From Alistipes sp. (GTDB taxonomy: Bacteria; Bacteroidota; Bacteroidia; Bacteroidales; Rikenellaceae), in assembly GCA_017398045.1 (NCBI GenBank), contig JAFQHI010000006.1, positions 1 through 64,000 on the forward strand: 64,000 nt of DNA. Reading direction: 5' to 3'. Both the position numbers and the translations under genes were made by a program. Within the stretch, counting starts at the first letter, position 1, and each line of letters opens with the position of its first letter. Under the pieces are notes generated by a model. The model was given only the letters and a program-made list of their open reading frames with translations, had not been told where the DNA came from and made no database searches. Positions 63,408-64,000 of the stretch are shown here, piece by piece.

Positions 63408-63674
63408 TTACTTTTTCTTGTTACCGGCGTGGCCGCGGAAAGTACGCGTGGGAGCGAACTCACCGAGCTTGTGTCCTACCATATTCTCGGTTACATAAAC
63501 CGGGATAAACTTGTTTCCGTTATGCACGGCAATCGTCTGACCAACGAAATCAGGCGAAATCATGCTTGCGCGCGACCAGGTCTTGATGACCGCCTTGTTG
63601 CCCTCGGCAGCGGCGATGACCTTAGCCTCGAGTTTCGGATCGATATACGGTCCTTTCTTTAATGAACGGCTCAT
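63408..63674 (-). CDS. rpsS: 30S ribosomal protein S19
   Basis: 88 aa ([20 protein letters not shown] .. [22 protein letters not shown]), forming a head complex with S13. Confidence 0.98.
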   Translation of the reverse strand: MSRSLKKGPYIDPKLEAKVIAAAEGNKAVIKTWSRASMISPDFVGQTIAVHNGNKFIPVYVTENMVGHKLGEFAPTRTFRGHAGNKKK

Positions 63675-63691
63675 TATGTACTCTTATTTAA

Positions 63692-64000
63692 TTACTTTTT
63701 CTTCTTGGAAATAATAAACTTCGAAGTGGTCTTCTTCGGGTTGCGCGTCTTGTAACCCTTAGCAAGCAGACCCTTGCGCGAACGCGGGTGACCACCGCTG
63801 GCGCGGCCTTCACCACCACCCATCGGGTGATCTACCGGGTTCATCACAACACCACGGTTGTGCGGGCGACGGCCCAACCAACGCATACGGCCGGCCTTAC
63901 CTGCCGACTCCAAGTTGTGATCAACATTCGATACAACACCCACCGTTGCGCGGCAAGTTACGAGTACCATACGAGTCTCGCCCGAAGGCAGCTTGATGAT
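63692..64000 (-). CDS. rplB: 50S ribosomal protein L2, C-terminal part (cut by window edge)
   Basis: About 102 codons of the C-terminal half. The frame runs in from the window end as [20 protein letters not shown], and includes the peptidyl-transferase-region segment [22 protein letters not shown]. The Met at 63970 is internal, not a start. It should be followed beyond the window by rplW, rplD, rplC and rpsJ. Confidence 0.97.
   Translation of the reverse strand: MIKLPSGETRMVLVTCRATVGVVSNVDHNLESAGKAGRMRWLGRRPHNRGVVMNPVDHPMGGGEGRASGGHPRSRKGLLAKGYKTRNPKKTTSKFIISKKKK

Overview
This window looks like a chromosomal segment of a gut-type Bacteroidota bacterium, order Bacteroidales. A Rikenellaceae/Alistipes-like organism is my best guess from the fairly high G+C and the protein sequences, but the genus is inference. 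Supporting signs are AT-rich gene leaders without Shine-Dalgarno sequences, several good matches to the Bacteroidota promoter (TTG/TTTG, about 20 bp, TAnnTTTG), lipoproteins with Bacteroidota lipoboxes, and the enzyme repertoire.

Region 1 (about 0.3-38 kb) is a carbohydrate-degradation island. Minus-strand fucI, a sodium:solute symporter and a DapA/NanA-family aldolase handle small sugars. A GH28 polygalacturonase-like lipoprotein diverges from them. A second minus-strand group (20.1 to 6.5 kb) encodes an MFS sugar porter translationally coupled to a leaderless GH78 rhamnosidase, an unassigned 886-aa lipoprotein glycosidase, a 1392-aa propeller/GH2/malectin/CBM fusion and a GH2 beta-galactosidase. 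GH127 lies just upstream. Diverging from GH127 is a tight six-gene plus-strand operon (22.6-38.0 kb): a propeller/(alpha/alpha)6 fusion, GH78, two paralogous STN-domain esterases (one with two DUF3826-like repeats), a GH140 apiosidase-like lipoprotein, and a GH78-sialidase fusion. GH140, GH127, several GH78s, a sialidase-like module and esterases together point to pectin, probably rhamnogalacturonan-II, side-chain removal. No SusC/SusD pair or regulator lies in the window.

Region 2 (38-50.3 kb) is housekeeping and envelope: an NhaD-like antiporter, a small Cys-containing lipoprotein, an operon of LolE/FtsX-like permease, menG, a lipoprotein and a SPOR-like protein, then a YugP-type metalloprotease, an SGNH hydrolase plus MBOAT O-acylation pair, a PAP2 phosphatase, lysS and tpiA.

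Region 3 (50.7-64 kb, minus strand) is the S10/spc/alpha ribosomal superoperon from rplB (cut by the window edge) to rplQ, with secY, map, infA, rpmJ and rpoA. It is interrupted between rpsN and rpsH by 735 bp of apparently non-coding DNA. That DNA carries a terminator-like hairpin after rpsN, a stretch resembling the 5' end of a group II intron, and a good promoter facing rpsH.

Three copies of a roughly 110-120 bp palindromic, MITE-like repeat sit immediately after stop codons (fucI, GH127, rplQ). An 80-bp run of eight decamers lies at 6.35 kb. Gene families were recognised by eye from motifs; no database search was run.
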